Assembly: GCF_030691135.1 (NCBI RefSeq)
Contig: NZ_JAUYFA010000087.1
Coordinates: forward strand, 1-64,000
Length of the DNA: 64,000 nucleotides
Origin: Phreatobacter sp.
GTDB lineage: Bacteria; Pseudomonadota; Alphaproteobacteria; Rhizobiales; Phreatobacteraceae
Direction of reading: 5' to 3'
Translations under genes and position numbers: made by a program
The notes under the pieces: model-generated
Seen by the model: the letters and a program-made list of their open reading frames with translations, nothing else
The model's database searches: none
What the model was told of the DNA's origin: nothing
In this document: positions 31,588 to 40,280 of the stretch, in pieces
How positions within the stretch are numbered: the stretch's first letter is position 1
Layout: each line of letters begins with the position of its first letter

Positions 31588-32673
31588 ATGTCGCACAACA
31601 CCTTCGGCCACCTGTTCCGTGTCACCACCTTCGGCGAGAGCCACGGCGTGGCGCTCGGCTGCGTGGTGGACGGCTGCCCGCCGCTGATACCGCTGACATC
31701 AGAGGACATCCAGGCCGACCTCGACCGCCGCCGGCCCGGAACCTCGCGTTTCACCACCCAGCGCCGCGAGGCGGACGCGGTGAAGATCCTCTCCGGCGTG
31801 ATGATCGGCGACGACGGCGTCCAGGTGACGACCGGCACGCCCATCGCGCTGCTGATCGAGAACACCGACCAGCGCTCGAAGGACTATTCCGACATCAAGG
31901 ACAAGTTCCGCCCCGGTCATGCCGACTTCACCTATGAGGCGAAATATGGCATCCGCGACTATCGCGGCGGCGGGCGCTCCTCCGCGCGCGAGACGGCGGC
32001 CCGCGTCGCCGCCGGCGCCATCGCCCGCAAGGTCGTGCCTGGGCTGGTGGTGCGCGGCGCCCTCGTGCAGATGGGCCCGCATGCCATCGACCGCGACAAG
32101 TGGGACTGGGACGTGGTTGGCGCCAACCCCTTCTTCTGCCCGGACGCCGACAAGGCCGCCTTCTACGAGACCTATCTCGACGGCATCCGCAAGTCCGGCT
32201 CCTCCATCGGCGCGGTGCTGGAAGTGGTCGCCGAGGGCGTGCCCGCCGGCCTCGGCGCGCCGATCTACGGCAAACTCGACGCCGAGATCGCCAGCGCCCT
32301 CATGGGCATCAACGCGGTGAAGGGCGTCGAAATCGGCTCGGGCTTCGCCTCCGCGGCGCTGACCGGCGAGGAGAATGCCGACGAGATCCGTATGGGCAAT
32401 GACGGCAAGCCGCTGTTCCTCTCCAACCATGCCGGCGGCATCCTCGGCGGCATTTCGACCGGGCAGGCCGTCGTCGCCCGCTTCGCCGTCAAGCCGACCT
32501 CGTCGATCCTCACGCCGCGCCTGACCATCGACAACAAGGGCGGTGAGACCGACATCCTCACCAAGGGCCGCCACGACCCCTGCGTCGGCATCCGCGCCGT
32601 GCCGGTCGGCGAGGCCATGGTCGCCTGCGTCATCGCCGACCACTATCTGCGGAACCGCGGGCAGAACGGCTAG
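31588..32673 (+). CDS. aroC: Chorismate synthase
   Basis: The enzyme makes chorismate from EPSP with reduced FMN, the last step of the shikimate pathway. The 361 residues begin [20 protein letters not shown], which holds the conserved active-site His. Other signatures are [50 protein letters not shown] and [18 protein letters not shown] leading in-frame TTG 12 codons earlier is not needed. Its need for FMN gives a loose link with the riboflavin gene downstream. Confidence 0.97.
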   Translation: MSHNTFGHLFRVTTFGESHGVALGCVVDGCPPLIPLTSEDIQADLDRRRPGTSRFTTQRREADAVKILSGVMIGDDGVQVTTGTPIALLIENTDQRSKDYSDIKDKFRPGHADFTYEAKYGIRDYRGGGRSSARETAARVAAGAIARKVVPGLVVRGALVQMGPHAIDRDKWDWDVVGANPFFCPDADKAAFYETYLDGIRKSGSSIGAVLEVVAEGVPAGLGAPIYGKLDAEIASALMGINAVKGVEIGSGFASAALTGEENADEIRMGNDGKPLFLSNHAGGILGGISTGQAVVARFAVKPTSSILTPRLTIDNKGGETDILTKGRHDPCVGIRAVPVGEAMVACVIADHYLRNRGQNG

Positions 32674-32723
32674 GGCGGGACGCGAGCCTTGAAGGACGCA
32701 CGCCTTACTGTGATTCGTTCAGT

Positions 32724-32743
32724 CTGGCCAAAACGCAGGCCAG
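32724..32743. promoter_or_regulatory. Inverted repeat upstream of ribBX
   Basis: CTGGCC and GGCCAG form a perfect 6-bp inverted repeat with an 8-base spacer, 54 bases before the gene. A half site TTCAGT just upstream (32718-32723) is shared with the palindrome at 32754. Its role is unknown. Confidence 0.35.
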
Positions 32744-32753
32744 CATCGGCAAA

Positions 32754-32772
32754 AATTCAGTTTGACTGAATT
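32754..32772. promoter_or_regulatory. Perfect palindrome, candidate operator of the HTH-ribBX gene
   Basis: AATTCAG and CTGAATT are exact complements around the spacer TTTGA, ending 24 bases before the first start codon of a gene whose product begins with a helix-turn-helix. The AT-rich symmetry stands out in this GC-rich genome. Autoregulation by the gene product is the simplest reading, but is inferred. Confidence 0.55.
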
Positions 32773-32796
32773 GGCCTCGATGTCCATCTTCCGCCC

Positions 32797-34122
32797 ATGA
32801 AGCTCGACATCTGGCTCGCACGTGCCGGCATGACCAGGCTGGCCTTCGCCCGCCAGCTCGGTGTTTCGCCGGCCACCGTCACGGCACTGTGCAATGGCGA
32901 TGCGCCGTGGATGTCGCGCGATACCGCGCAGCGCATCGCTGAACTCACAGCGGGTGCCGTGACCCCAAATGACTTTATCGGCCTTGCCGGGCCGCGTGAT
33001 GAGGAGAGATCCATGCTGCAAGCCGCTGAACGCGTGAAGGCCGCTCTCGACGCCTTCGCCAAGGGGCAGATGGTTGTGGTCACCGACGACGACGACCGCG
33101 AGAACGAGGGCGACCTGATCGTCGCGGCATCCCTCTGCACGCCGGAGCAGATGGCCTTCATCGTCCGCCACACGTCCGGCATCGTCTGCACGCCGCTGAC
33201 CCTGCAGGAGGCGCAGCGCCTGCGTCTCGATCCCATGGTCTCGTCCAACGATTCACCCCACGGCACGGCCTTCACCGTCTCCGTCGACTATCGCCACGGC
33301 ACGACGACCGGCATTTCCGCCGACGACCGCACGGCCACGGTCCGGGCGCTGGCCAATCCCAATGTCGGGGCCGTCGATTTCGTCCGCCCGGGCCACATCT
33401 TCCCGCTCATCGCCAGGGAGGGCGGCGTGCTCATGCGCTCCGGCCATACCGAAGCGGCGGTGGATCTCTGCAAGCTCGCCGGGTTGCCGCCGATCGGCGT
33501 CATCTGCGAACTCGTCAATGACGACGGCACGGTCACCCGCGGGCCGCAGGTGACCGCCTTCGCCGAGAAGCACGGTCTTCTGATGGTCTCGGTCGCCGAT
33601 CTGATCAAGTACCGCCAGGCCCGCGACAAGCTGGTGGAGCGCGCCGGCGAATTCCCGATCGAGACGCCCTACGGGCCCGCCCGGGGCATCGCCTACCGCA
33701 CGCCCTATGACCGGGTCGAGCATCTCGCCGTCGTCTTCGGCGAGGTCGACGAGGCCGGCGCGACGCTCGTCCGCCTCCACCGCGAGACGGTGCTGCGCGA
33801 CGTCTTCGGCAAGAACCGCTCCTGCGATGCGGCGATGAAGATTCTGGCGCAGAAGGGCGGGGTGCTGGTCTATCTGCGCGACGGCACGGCCGGCGTTCCT
33901 GCCCAGTCGCTGGCGGCGACCGCCCCCGCTACCGACATCCACGAGAGCCACGGCTCGGCGAAGATGCGTGACGACCAGTGGCGCGAGATCGGCCTCGGCG
34001 CCCAGATCCTCCGGGATCTCGGCGCCAACCGCATCCGGCTGCTGGCCTCCAAGACCCGCCACTACGTCGGGCTCGGCGGCTTCGGCATCGAGATCGTCTC
34101 GACCGAGATGCTGGACGGTTAG
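32797..34122 (+). CDS. ribB: HTH-RibB-RibX fusion: 3,4-dihydroxy-2-butanone-4-phosphate synthase with N-terminal HTH
   Basis: RibB makes the four-carbon unit of riboflavin from ribulose 5-phosphate. The 441-residue frame has three parts. Residues 1-72 resemble an XRE/Cro helix-turn-helix (LAFARQLGVSPATVTALCNG, then SRDTAQRIAEL). Residues 73-275 are a complete RibB with the acidic loop DDDDRENEGDL (97-107) and SGHTEAAVDL (215-224). Residues 285-441 resemble GTP cyclohydrolase II but lack its zinc cysteines (HRET at 328-331 and SCDAA at 342-346), as in known RibBX proteins. A strong ribosome site inside the frame could start a shorter RibBX at 33013. Confidence 0.9.
   Translation: MKLDIWLARAGMTRLAFARQLGVSPATVTALCNGDAPWMSRDTAQRIAELTAGAVTPNDFIGLAGPRDEERSMLQAAERVKAALDAFAKGQMVVVTDDDDRENEGDLIVAASLCTPEQMAFIVRHTSGIVCTPLTLQEAQRLRLDPMVSSNDSPHGTAFTVSVDYRHGTTTGISADDRTATVRALANPNVGAVDFVRPGHIFPLIAREGGVLMRSGHTEAAVDLCKLAGLPPIGVICELVNDDGTVTRGPQVTAFAEKHGLLMVSVADLIKYRQARDKLVERAGEFPIETPYGPARGIAYRTPYDRVEHLAVVFGEVDEAGATLVRLHRETVLRDVFGKNRSCDAAMKILAQKGGVLVYLRDGTAGVPAQSLAATAPATDIHESHGSAKMRDDQWREIGLGAQILRDLGANRIRLLASKTRHYVGLGGFGIEIVSTEMLDG
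33001..33006 (+). promoter_or_regulatory. Strong internal ribosome site before codon 73 of ribBX
   Basis: GAGGAG lies six bases before the in-frame ATG at 33013, where the catalytic RibB domain begins. The upstream ATG at 32797 has no clear ribosome site. This decides between one long product, one short product, or both. Confidence 0.6.
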
Positions 34123-34171
34123 GCGGCTGGCAGCGCGCCGCTCTTGCGGGCCTGCGGCCTGCAAGGGCATT

Positions 34172-34341
34172 CCCCACCCGCACCCGCACCCGCACCCGTA
34201 CCCTCCCCTCGCTCACGCGAGGAGAGGGGACTTCGGCCTCCCGTTTCACCTTGACGGGTTGAGCCAGGCTCGACGGCCGACATGAGGCGCGACGTCATAG
34301 TCCCCTCTCCTCGCGTGAGCGAGGGGAGGGTGCGGGTGGGG
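34172..34341. repeat. Family A intergenic palindromic repeat, copy 3
   Basis: The element runs from CCCCACCCGCACCCGCACCC to GGGGAGGGTGCGGGTGGGG, with inner stems CTCACGCGAGGAGAGGGGAC and GTCCCCTCTCCTCGCGTGAG and the core GAGCCAGGCTCGACGGCC. The left end carries extra CACCCG units. It lies between convergent genes and would fold into a long hairpin in transcripts from either side. Confidence 0.87.
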
Positions 34342-34388
34342 CTCTTTAGGTCTTTCCGGCAGAATGATGTGGGCGATCCACGTCGCCC

Positions 34389-35162
34389 CTACTTCCGCGT
34401 CATGAAGGCCGTGAAGGCCTGCCTGGCCTCGTCGCCCTTGAGGAGTTCGGCGAACAGCGCGCCTTCCTCGTCCATCCTGGCGCGCACCTCGTCCGCCCCC
34501 TTGCGCATGAGACGGCGCGTATGGGCGAGGGCGATCGGCGGCTTGGAGGCCAGCTTCGTCGCAACCGCGAGGGCCTTCGCCTCGATCTCCGCCGACGGCA
34601 CCACGGCATTGACGAGGCCCATGGCCTCGGCCTCGTGCGCCCCGAAGGGCTCGGCCAGCATGAGATATTCGGTTGCCTTCTTGAGGCCCGCGAGGCGCGG
34701 CAGCAGCAGTGAGGAGGCCGCTTCCGGCACGAGGCCGAGATCGACGAAAGGCATGCGGAACATCGCTGCCGGGCTGGCATAGGCAAGGTCCATGTGCAGC
34801 ACCATGGTGGTGCCGATGCCGATGGCGAGACCGTCCACCGCGGCGATCATCGGCACTTCGACGGTGGCCAGCGCCTTGATGAAATCCCCCGCCGGCGATC
34901 CGGCGGAAGCCCCTCCCGCCGAGCGCTGCATGAAGTCGGCGATGTCGTTGCCGGAGGTGAAGACGCCGGGGCCGCCGGCGAAGACGACGGCGCGCGTGCC
35001 CTCGGCCGCCGCATTCTCGATGACGCCCCGCATCGTGTCGTACATGGCGCCGGTCAGTGCGTTTTTCTTGTCGAACCGGTTCATGCGCACCAGCACCACG
35101 CCCGTGTCGTGACGGGTGATCGTCACATGGTCGGTGTCGGCCTGCGGGGTGATGCCGTCCAT
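34389..35162 (-). CDS. Enoyl-CoA hydratase/isomerase family protein
   Basis: This is a 257-residue crotonase-fold enzyme of CoA-ester breakdown. Family marks are VVLVRMNRFDKKNALT near the N-terminus, AVVFAGGPGVFTSGNDIADF (first oxyanion-hole segment), MIAAVDGLAIGIGTTM (second) and FVDLGLVPEAASS, where the Glu lies at the catalytic region. The exact substrate is not readable. The ATG has GAGGA seven bases upstream. It follows the acyl-CoA dehydrogenase gene after 10 bases, so the two act in one beta-oxidation-like path. Confidence 0.9.
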   Translation of the reverse strand: MDGITPQADTDHVTITRHDTGVVLVRMNRFDKKNALTGAMYDTMRGVIENAAAEGTRAVVFAGGPGVFTSGNDIADFMQRSAGGASAGSPAGDFIKALATVEVPMIAAVDGLAIGIGTTMVLHMDLAYASPAAMFRMPFVDLGLVPEAASSLLLPRLAGLKKATEYLMLAEPFGAHEAEAMGLVNAVVPSAEIEAKALAVATKLASKPPIALAHTRRLMRKGADEVRARMDEEGALFAELLKGDEARQAFTAFMTRK

Positions 35163-35172
35163 GGCGTGGTCC

Positions 35173-36957
35173 TCAGCTCGCGAGCGGAATGTCGAGATCG
35201 GTGACCGAATGGCCGCCGGTGACGATGGATGCGCCGAGCCCGGGCGCCGCCGTGGCGAGATTCTCGGCGAAGAAGCGGGCGAGGCCCAGGGCCTCGGCGC
35301 GTTCGGTATCCGAGGCGCCGTTGCCGCGCAACCGCAGGGCCTTCTCGGCGAGCGACGTGCCGCCCAGCGCCAGGCCGAACAGCCGCGCATAGGGGGTCGC
35401 GCCCGCCTGCGCATCGGCGGGGTCGGAGGCCAGCGCCGCCAGCAGGTGCTGCGTCGAAGTCTCCAGTGCATCGACCGCTGCACCGAGCCGCGCCGCAGTC
35501 TGGCCGAAACCGGTGGCGTTGGAGCCCTTCACCTCGGCGATGACACGGCGCATGCGGGCGATCTCGGCCGCCACGAGCCCGCCGCCGTCGATGCCGATCT
35601 TGCGGGTGACGAGGTCGATCGCCTGGATGCCGTTGGTGCCCTCGTAGATGGCGTAGATGCGGGCATCGCGCATGTGCTGGGCGGCGCCCGTCTCCTCGAC
35701 GAAGCCCATGCCGCCATGCACCTGCACGCCGAGCGAGGCGACCTCGTTGCCGATGTCGGTGGCATAGGCCTTGGCGATCGGGGTGAGCAGCGAGGCGCGG
35801 GCGTTCCCCGCCTTGCGTTCCTCCTCGCTCTTGCCGAGATGGGCGCGGTCGATCTCCGACGCCAGCATGTAGCAGATGGCCCTTGCCGCCCGCGTCGAGG
35901 CGCGCATGGTCGCCAGCATGCGCTTGACGTCCGGGTGTTCGATGATCGCGCTGATGCCCTCGCCCTTCGACCCCGGCGCCTTGCCCTGACGGCGCTCCAT
36001 TGCATAGGCGACCGCCTGCTGCGTCGCGCGCTCGGCGATGGAGACGCCCTGCAGGGCGACGGCGAGGCGGGCATTGTTCATCATCGTGAACATCGCCATC
36101 AGGCCGCGGTTCTCCTCGCCCACCAGCCAGCCGATGGCGCCGCCCGCATCGCCATAGACCATGGTGCAGGTCGGCGAGCCGTGGACGCCGAGCTTGTGCT
36201 CGATGGAATGGCAGCGCACGTCGTTGCGCGCCCCGAGCGTGCCGTCGTCGTTGACGAGGATTTTCGGCACGAGGAACAGCGAGATGCCCTTGGTGCCGGG
36301 CGGCGCGTCGGGAAGGCGGGCCAGCACGAGGTGGATGATGTTCTCGGTCAGGTCGTGCTCGCCATAGGTGATGTAGATCTTCGAGCCGGTGATGCGGTAG
36401 GTGCCGTCAGCGGCGCGCGCGGCGCGGGTCCTGAGGCCCGACAGGTCGGAGCCGGCCGAGGGCTCGGTCAGGTTCATCGTGCCGGTCCATTCGCCCGACA
36501 CCATCTTCGGCAGGTATTTCGCCTTCAGCGCGTCGGACGCATGGGCCGTGATCGCCTCGATGGCGCCCTGGGTGAGCAGCGGGCCGAGTCCGAAGGCGCC
36601 GGACGCGGCGTTCCACATCTCGATACAGGCCGAGTTGATGACGCAGGGCAGACCCTGCCCGCCATAGGCATCGGCGGCCATCAGCCCGTTCCAGCCGGCG
36701 GCGGCCCAGTCGGTATAGACCTCCTTCCAGCCGGGCGGCATGGTCACGACGCCGTCCTTGAACGGGGTCCCGTGGCGGTCGCCGAGCTTGTTCAGCGGGG
36801 CGATGCGCTCGGTGGCGAATTTTCCGGCCTCCTCGAGGATGGCCGCGATGTCGGCGACGGTGAGATCCCCGTAGAGGCCGCCCGCCAGGGCTTGTTCGAG
36901 GCCGACCACGTGCTTCAGCGTGGCGAGCATGTCGGTCACGGGCGCGCGATAGGTCAT
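35173..36957 (-). CDS. Acyl-CoA dehydrogenase (long form with extra C-terminal domain)
   Basis: This is a 594-residue FAD enzyme that oxidises acyl-CoA esters. It belongs to the longer type with an extra C-terminal domain, which includes DmdC. Signs are TGTMNLTEPSAGSDLSGLRTRA, GTKGISLFLVPK, QVHGGMGFVEETGAAQHMRDARI, and YEGTNGIQAIDL with the catalytic Glu near residue 435. The start MTYRAPVTD fits the family. A role in dimethylsulfoniopropionate breakdown cannot be claimed without the other genes; a general fatty acid or amino acid derived substrate is equally likely. Confidence 0.92.
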   Translation of the reverse strand: MTYRAPVTDMLATLKHVVGLEQALAGGLYGDLTVADIAAILEEAGKFATERIAPLNKLGDRHGTPFKDGVVTMPPGWKEVYTDWAAAGWNGLMAADAYGGQGLPCVINSACIEMWNAASGAFGLGPLLTQGAIEAITAHASDALKAKYLPKMVSGEWTGTMNLTEPSAGSDLSGLRTRAARAADGTYRITGSKIYITYGEHDLTENIIHLVLARLPDAPPGTKGISLFLVPKILVNDDGTLGARNDVRCHSIEHKLGVHGSPTCTMVYGDAGGAIGWLVGEENRGLMAMFTMMNNARLAVALQGVSIAERATQQAVAYAMERRQGKAPGSKGEGISAIIEHPDVKRMLATMRASTRAARAICYMLASEIDRAHLGKSEEERKAGNARASLLTPIAKAYATDIGNEVASLGVQVHGGMGFVEETGAAQHMRDARIYAIYEGTNGIQAIDLVTRKIGIDGGGLVAAEIARMRRVIAEVKGSNATGFGQTAARLGAAVDALETSTQHLLAALASDPADAQAGATPYARLFGLALGGTSLAEKALRLRGNGASDTERAEALGLARFFAENLATAAPGLGASIVTGGHSVTDLDIPLAS

Positions 36958-37147
36958 GGGCAATCTCCGTACGACTTTGGTTCTAGGTCTGACATGGCCC
37001 AGCGACAAGGACGCCAAACGCATGATTGATCGGCGCCTCGCAGACAGTCCGGAGGGTGCGTCCCCGATCGCCCTGAATGAGGGAGCCGTTGCCGGCGGCG
37101 GGATCGGGGGAGATGAGTTTCCGCGGCCGCCGTGCTAAGCGCCGCCC

Positions 37148-38113
37148 ATGCCACCCCGCTCCACCCTCCGCCTCGCGCCCGACGCCGCCGGCCTCGCCGA
37201 AGCCGGCCGCCTCCTGCGTGCCGGGCGGCTCGTCGCCTTCCCGACCGAAACCGTCTACGGCCTCGGGGCCGACGCCACCGACGGCCGCGCGGTCGCCGCC
37301 ATCTACGAGGCCAAGGGGCGGCCGAGCTTCAACCCCCTCATCGCCCATGTGGCGACGACCGAGGCGGCGCTCGCCCTTGGCCAGTTCAACGCCGACGCGC
37401 TGGCGCTCGCCCGCGCCTTCTGGCCAGGTCCGCTGACCCTGGTCGTGCCGGTCGCGCCGGGCGAGGCGATCGCGGATCTCGCCCGCGCCGGCCTGGACAC
37501 GCTCGGCCTGCGCGTGCCGAGCCACCCGGTGGCGATGGCGCTGCTTGCCGCCTGTGGCAGGCCCGTCGCTGCGCCCTCGGCCAATCTTTCAGGCCATGTC
37601 AGTCCGACCACCGCCGCCCATGTGCTCGCCGATCTCGACGGCCGGATCGACGCCGTGGTGGATGGCGGCGCGACCGATGTCGGCGTCGAATCGACGATCA
37701 TTGCCTGCCTCGACGGCCCGCCGGTCCTGCTGCGGCCCGGCGGCGTGCCGCGCGACGCGGTGGAGGCGGTGATTGGTCGGCCTCTCGCATCCGCCGCGGG
37801 GGAGGCGACCATCGCGCCGGGCATGCTGGCCTCCCACTATGCCCCCAAGGCGGCCATCCGGCTCGACGCCACCGGCATCGAGCCCGGGGAGGCGCTGCTT
37901 GCCTTCGGGCCCGAGGCCCCGGCCGTCGCGGCTGATGTCCTCAACCTGTCGCCGACGGGCGATCTCGCCGAGGCCGCCGCCAACCTTTTCCGCCACCTGC
38001 GCAAGCTCGACGCGTCGGGCACCCGGCGCATCGCCGTCATGCCGATCCCGGCGGAAGGGCTCGGCGAGGCGATCCGCGACCGTCTCGCCCGGGCCGCCGC
38101 GCCGCGCGGCTGA
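37148..38113 (+). CDS. tsaC: L-threonylcarbamoyladenylate synthase (Sua5 type)
   Basis: The enzyme makes threonylcarbamoyl-AMP for the t6A modification at position 37 of ANN-reading tRNAs. The 321 residues include the YrdC domain (AGRLVAFPTETVYGLGADA, AKGRPSFNPLIAHV, PVAAPSANLSGHVSPT, STIIACLDGPPVLLRPGG). A C-terminal Sua5 domain follows (from about 215, APGMLASHYAPKA), so it is the longer Sua5 form. It is convergent with the rRNA methyltransferase gene, with a 3-base gap. Confidence 0.94.
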   Translation: MPPRSTLRLAPDAAGLAEAGRLLRAGRLVAFPTETVYGLGADATDGRAVAAIYEAKGRPSFNPLIAHVATTEAALALGQFNADALALARAFWPGPLTLVVPVAPGEAIADLARAGLDTLGLRVPSHPVAMALLAACGRPVAAPSANLSGHVSPTTAAHVLADLDGRIDAVVDGGATDVGVESTIIACLDGPPVLLRPGGVPRDAVEAVIGRPLASAAGEATIAPGMLASHYAPKAAIRLDATGIEPGEALLAFGPEAPAVAADVLNLSPTGDLAEAAANLFRHLRKLDASGTRRIAVMPIPAEGLGEAIRDRLARAAAPRG

Positions 38114-38116
38114 CGC

Positions 38117-39334
38117 TTAGCGCTGGAACGTCGCCACCAGTTCCACATGCGCCGACCAGGTGAACTGGTCGACCGGGGTCACCGTCCCGAGTTTCCAGCC
38201 GCCTGCGGCGAGGAGGCAGGCGTCGCGCGCGAAGCTCGCCACATTGCACGAGACCGCGACGATCCGGCCGATATCGGCCTTGGCGAGGATGGCGGCCTGC
38301 GTCTCCGCGCCGGCCCGCGGCGGGTCGAAGACGACCGCGTCGAGACCCTTGAGGTCGGAGGCCATCAGCGGCCGGCGGAACAGGTCGCGCGTCTCGGCCT
38401 GGATCGGCTTCAGCCCTGAGGCCATGCGCACGGCCTGGGCGAGGGCGGTGATGGCACCCGCGTCGGCATCCACCGCCCGCACCTTGGCCTGCCGCGCCAG
38501 TCTGAGGGCGAAGGGACCGACGCCGCAGAAGAGATCGGCCACGGATTTCGCCTTGCCGACCCCCGCTAGCACCAGCTGAACCAGCTCCTCTTCCCCGGCT
38601 TCCGTCGCCTGCAGGAAAGCGGCGGGCGGCAGCGGCACCCGGTGGCCGTCGATCATGATGCTCGGCGGCTCGCGCTGCATCACGAGGTCACCGTGATTGG
38701 TGAGGCGGGCGAGGGGGACGGCATTGGCCGCTTCGATCAGGCGCAGCCGATCCTTCTCGCCGAGCTTTCCGGGGCCTCGCATATCCATGTCGAGTCCCTG
38801 CAGCGTCGCGGTGACCTGCAGGTCGATCGGCTTGCCGACGCCCTCCAGCGCGCGCGCCACGAGCCGCGCCGCGGGAAGAGCCTTGTCCAGTGAAGAGGCG
38901 AGGAGCGGGCAGGCCTCGATGGCGACGATGGCGTGGCTGCGGGCGGCGGCGAAGCCGACATCGAGCCGTGTTCCCGAGCCGCGCCGGGCGTGAAACGTGA
39001 CGCGCCGGCGTCCCGCGCCCCGGGCGTCGATGGGGGGCGCGATCTCGGGATGCAAACCGTGTTGGGCGAGGGTCGCGACGACGAGATCGCGTTTCCAGGA
39101 AAGATACGGCGCCCGCGCCCAATGCTGCAGGGCGCAGCCGCCGCAGGTGCCGAAATGGGGGCAGGGCGGAACGACCCTGTCCGGGCTCGCCGTGACGATG
39201 CGCGACGGTGCGACGCGTTCCTCGACGCCCTCCACCTCCACCACCTCGCCCGGCAGGGTGAAGGGGACGAAGCGTCCATCGGCGACGCCGTCGCCGCGAT
39301 GGCCGACATGGGAGATGGTCAGGCGGGTGGTCAT
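38117..39334 (-). CDS. 23S rRNA (uracil-5-)-methyltransferase, RumA/RlmD family
   Basis: This is a 405-residue RNA methyltransferase that makes 5-methyluridine with SAM. An N-terminal TRAM-like part precedes the iron-sulfur cysteines Cys58, Cys64 and Cys67 (CPHFGTCGGCALQHW), with the fourth near 142. The methyltransferase domain shows VADLFCGVGPFALRLA and VVFDPPRAG, and the catalytic Cys is in VAVSCNVASFARD near 365. Which uridine is modified cannot be told. It follows dxs and tlyA in the same direction, a usual order in Rhizobiales. Confidence 0.92.
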   Translation of the reverse strand: MTTRLTISHVGHRGDGVADGRFVPFTLPGEVVEVEGVEERVAPSRIVTASPDRVVPPCPHFGTCGGCALQHWARAPYLSWKRDLVVATLAQHGLHPEIAPPIDARGAGRRRVTFHARRGSGTRLDVGFAAARSHAIVAIEACPLLASSLDKALPAARLVARALEGVGKPIDLQVTATLQGLDMDMRGPGKLGEKDRLRLIEAANAVPLARLTNHGDLVMQREPPSIMIDGHRVPLPPAAFLQATEAGEEELVQLVLAGVGKAKSVADLFCGVGPFALRLARQAKVRAVDADAGAITALAQAVRMASGLKPIQAETRDLFRRPLMASDLKGLDAVVFDPPRAGAETQAAILAKADIGRIVAVSCNVASFARDACLLAAGGWKLGTVTPVDQFTWSAHVELVATFQR

Positions 39335-39372
39335 GTCATCGTCCGATCCGTTGGGAAGGCGGACGGGGAAGG

Positions 39373-39531
39373 CCCCACCCGCACCCTCCCCTCACTGCGC
39401 GAGGAAAGGGGGACTACCGCGTCTGCCTGTTTCACACCCGTCGCGCCAGGCACCAAGGGAAAAGAACCGGGCGCGGCGTGGAAGTCCCCCTCTCCTTGGC
39501 GCGGAGCGACAAGGGGAGGGTGCGGGTGGGG
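39373..39531. repeat. Family A intergenic palindromic repeat, copy 4
   Basis: The element runs from CCCCACCCGCACCCTCCCCT to AGGGGAGGGTGCGGGTGGGG, with inner stems around CTGCGCGAGGAAAGGGGGAC and GTCCCCCTCTCCTTGGCGCG. The centre is diverged from copies 1-3 and lacks the GAGCCAGGCTCGACGG core. It lies between tlyA and the rRNA methyltransferase gene. Confidence 0.82.
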
Positions 39532-39542
39532 TTTGTCAGCCT

Positions 39543-40280
39543 TCATGGCCGCATGCCATGCATCAGGAACTCGCGGTTGCCGTCGCCGCCGGCGATGGGG
39601 CTGTCGATGAGGCCGCCGATGCGCCAGCCGAGGCGTTCGGCTTCAGCCCGGACACCCGCCACGGCGGCCTCACGGGCCGAAACATCCGTCACGATGCCGT
39701 TCTTGCCGACATGGCCGCGGCCGACCTCGAACTGCGGCTTCACCAGCGCGATGAGGTCCGCTTCCGCCGCGAGCAGCGCCGTCACGGCCGGCAGGACGAG
39801 CCGCAGCGAGATGAAGCTGACGTCGATGACGGCGAGGTCGGGCACAGCCGGCAGATCGGCGGAAGTCAGCTTGCGGATGTCGGTCGCTTCCATCAGCGTG
39901 ATGCACGGATCGCCGCGCAGGCTCGCATGGAACTGCTCGCGCCCCGTATCCACCGCGATGACCCGGGAAGCGCCCTCGGTCAGCAGAACGTGGCTGAAAC
40001 CGCCGGTGGACGAGCCGACGTCGAGACAGGTCCGGTCCGTCGGCCGGACGGAAAAGGCTGCGAGCGCCGCGGCGAGTTTCATCCCGCCGCGCGATACCCA
40101 GGGGTGCGGCGCTTGGGCGGTGATGATGGCGGTCGACGTGATCTCTTCGGAGGCCTTCCGCACGGGACGGCCCTCGACACTGACGAGCCCCGCCGCGATC
40201 GCCGCCTGCGCCTTGGCGCGGCTGTCGAAAAAGCCGCGTTCCACCAGCAGCAGATCGGCCCGCAGCCGGCGCGGGCTCAA
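39543..40280 (-). CDS. tlyA: TlyA family rRNA (cytidine-2'-O-)methyltransferase
   Basis: TlyA proteins 2'-O-methylate cytidines of 16S and sometimes 23S rRNA; the hemolysin name is historical. The 245 residues start with an S4 RNA-binding domain ([21 protein letters not shown]) and continue with an FtsJ-like domain ([43 protein letters not shown]). The TTG start overlaps the dxs stop (TTGA), so translation is coupled to dxs. Confidence 0.93.
   Translation of the reverse strand: MSPRRLRADLLLVERGFFDSRAKAQAAIAAGLVSVEGRPVRKASEEITSTAIITAQAPHPWVSRGGMKLAAALAAFSVRPTDRTCLDVGSSTGGFSHVLLTEGASRVIAVDTGREQFHASLRGDPCITLMEATDIRKLTSADLPAVPDLAVIDVSFISLRLVLPAVTALLAAEADLIALVKPQFEVGRGHVGKNGIVTDVSAREAAVAGVRAEAERLGWRIGGLIDSPIAGGDGNREFLMHGMRP

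Noticed and set aside
32674-32796. FMN riboswitch in front of ribBX
   Set aside because: The gap is only 123 bases and none of the conserved FMN riboswitch segments is present; it holds two inverted repeats instead.
39543-40280. Hemolysin
   Set aside because: TlyA-type proteins are S4/FtsJ rRNA methyltransferases; the hemolysin name is historical. The same holds for the CorC-like gene at 51739.
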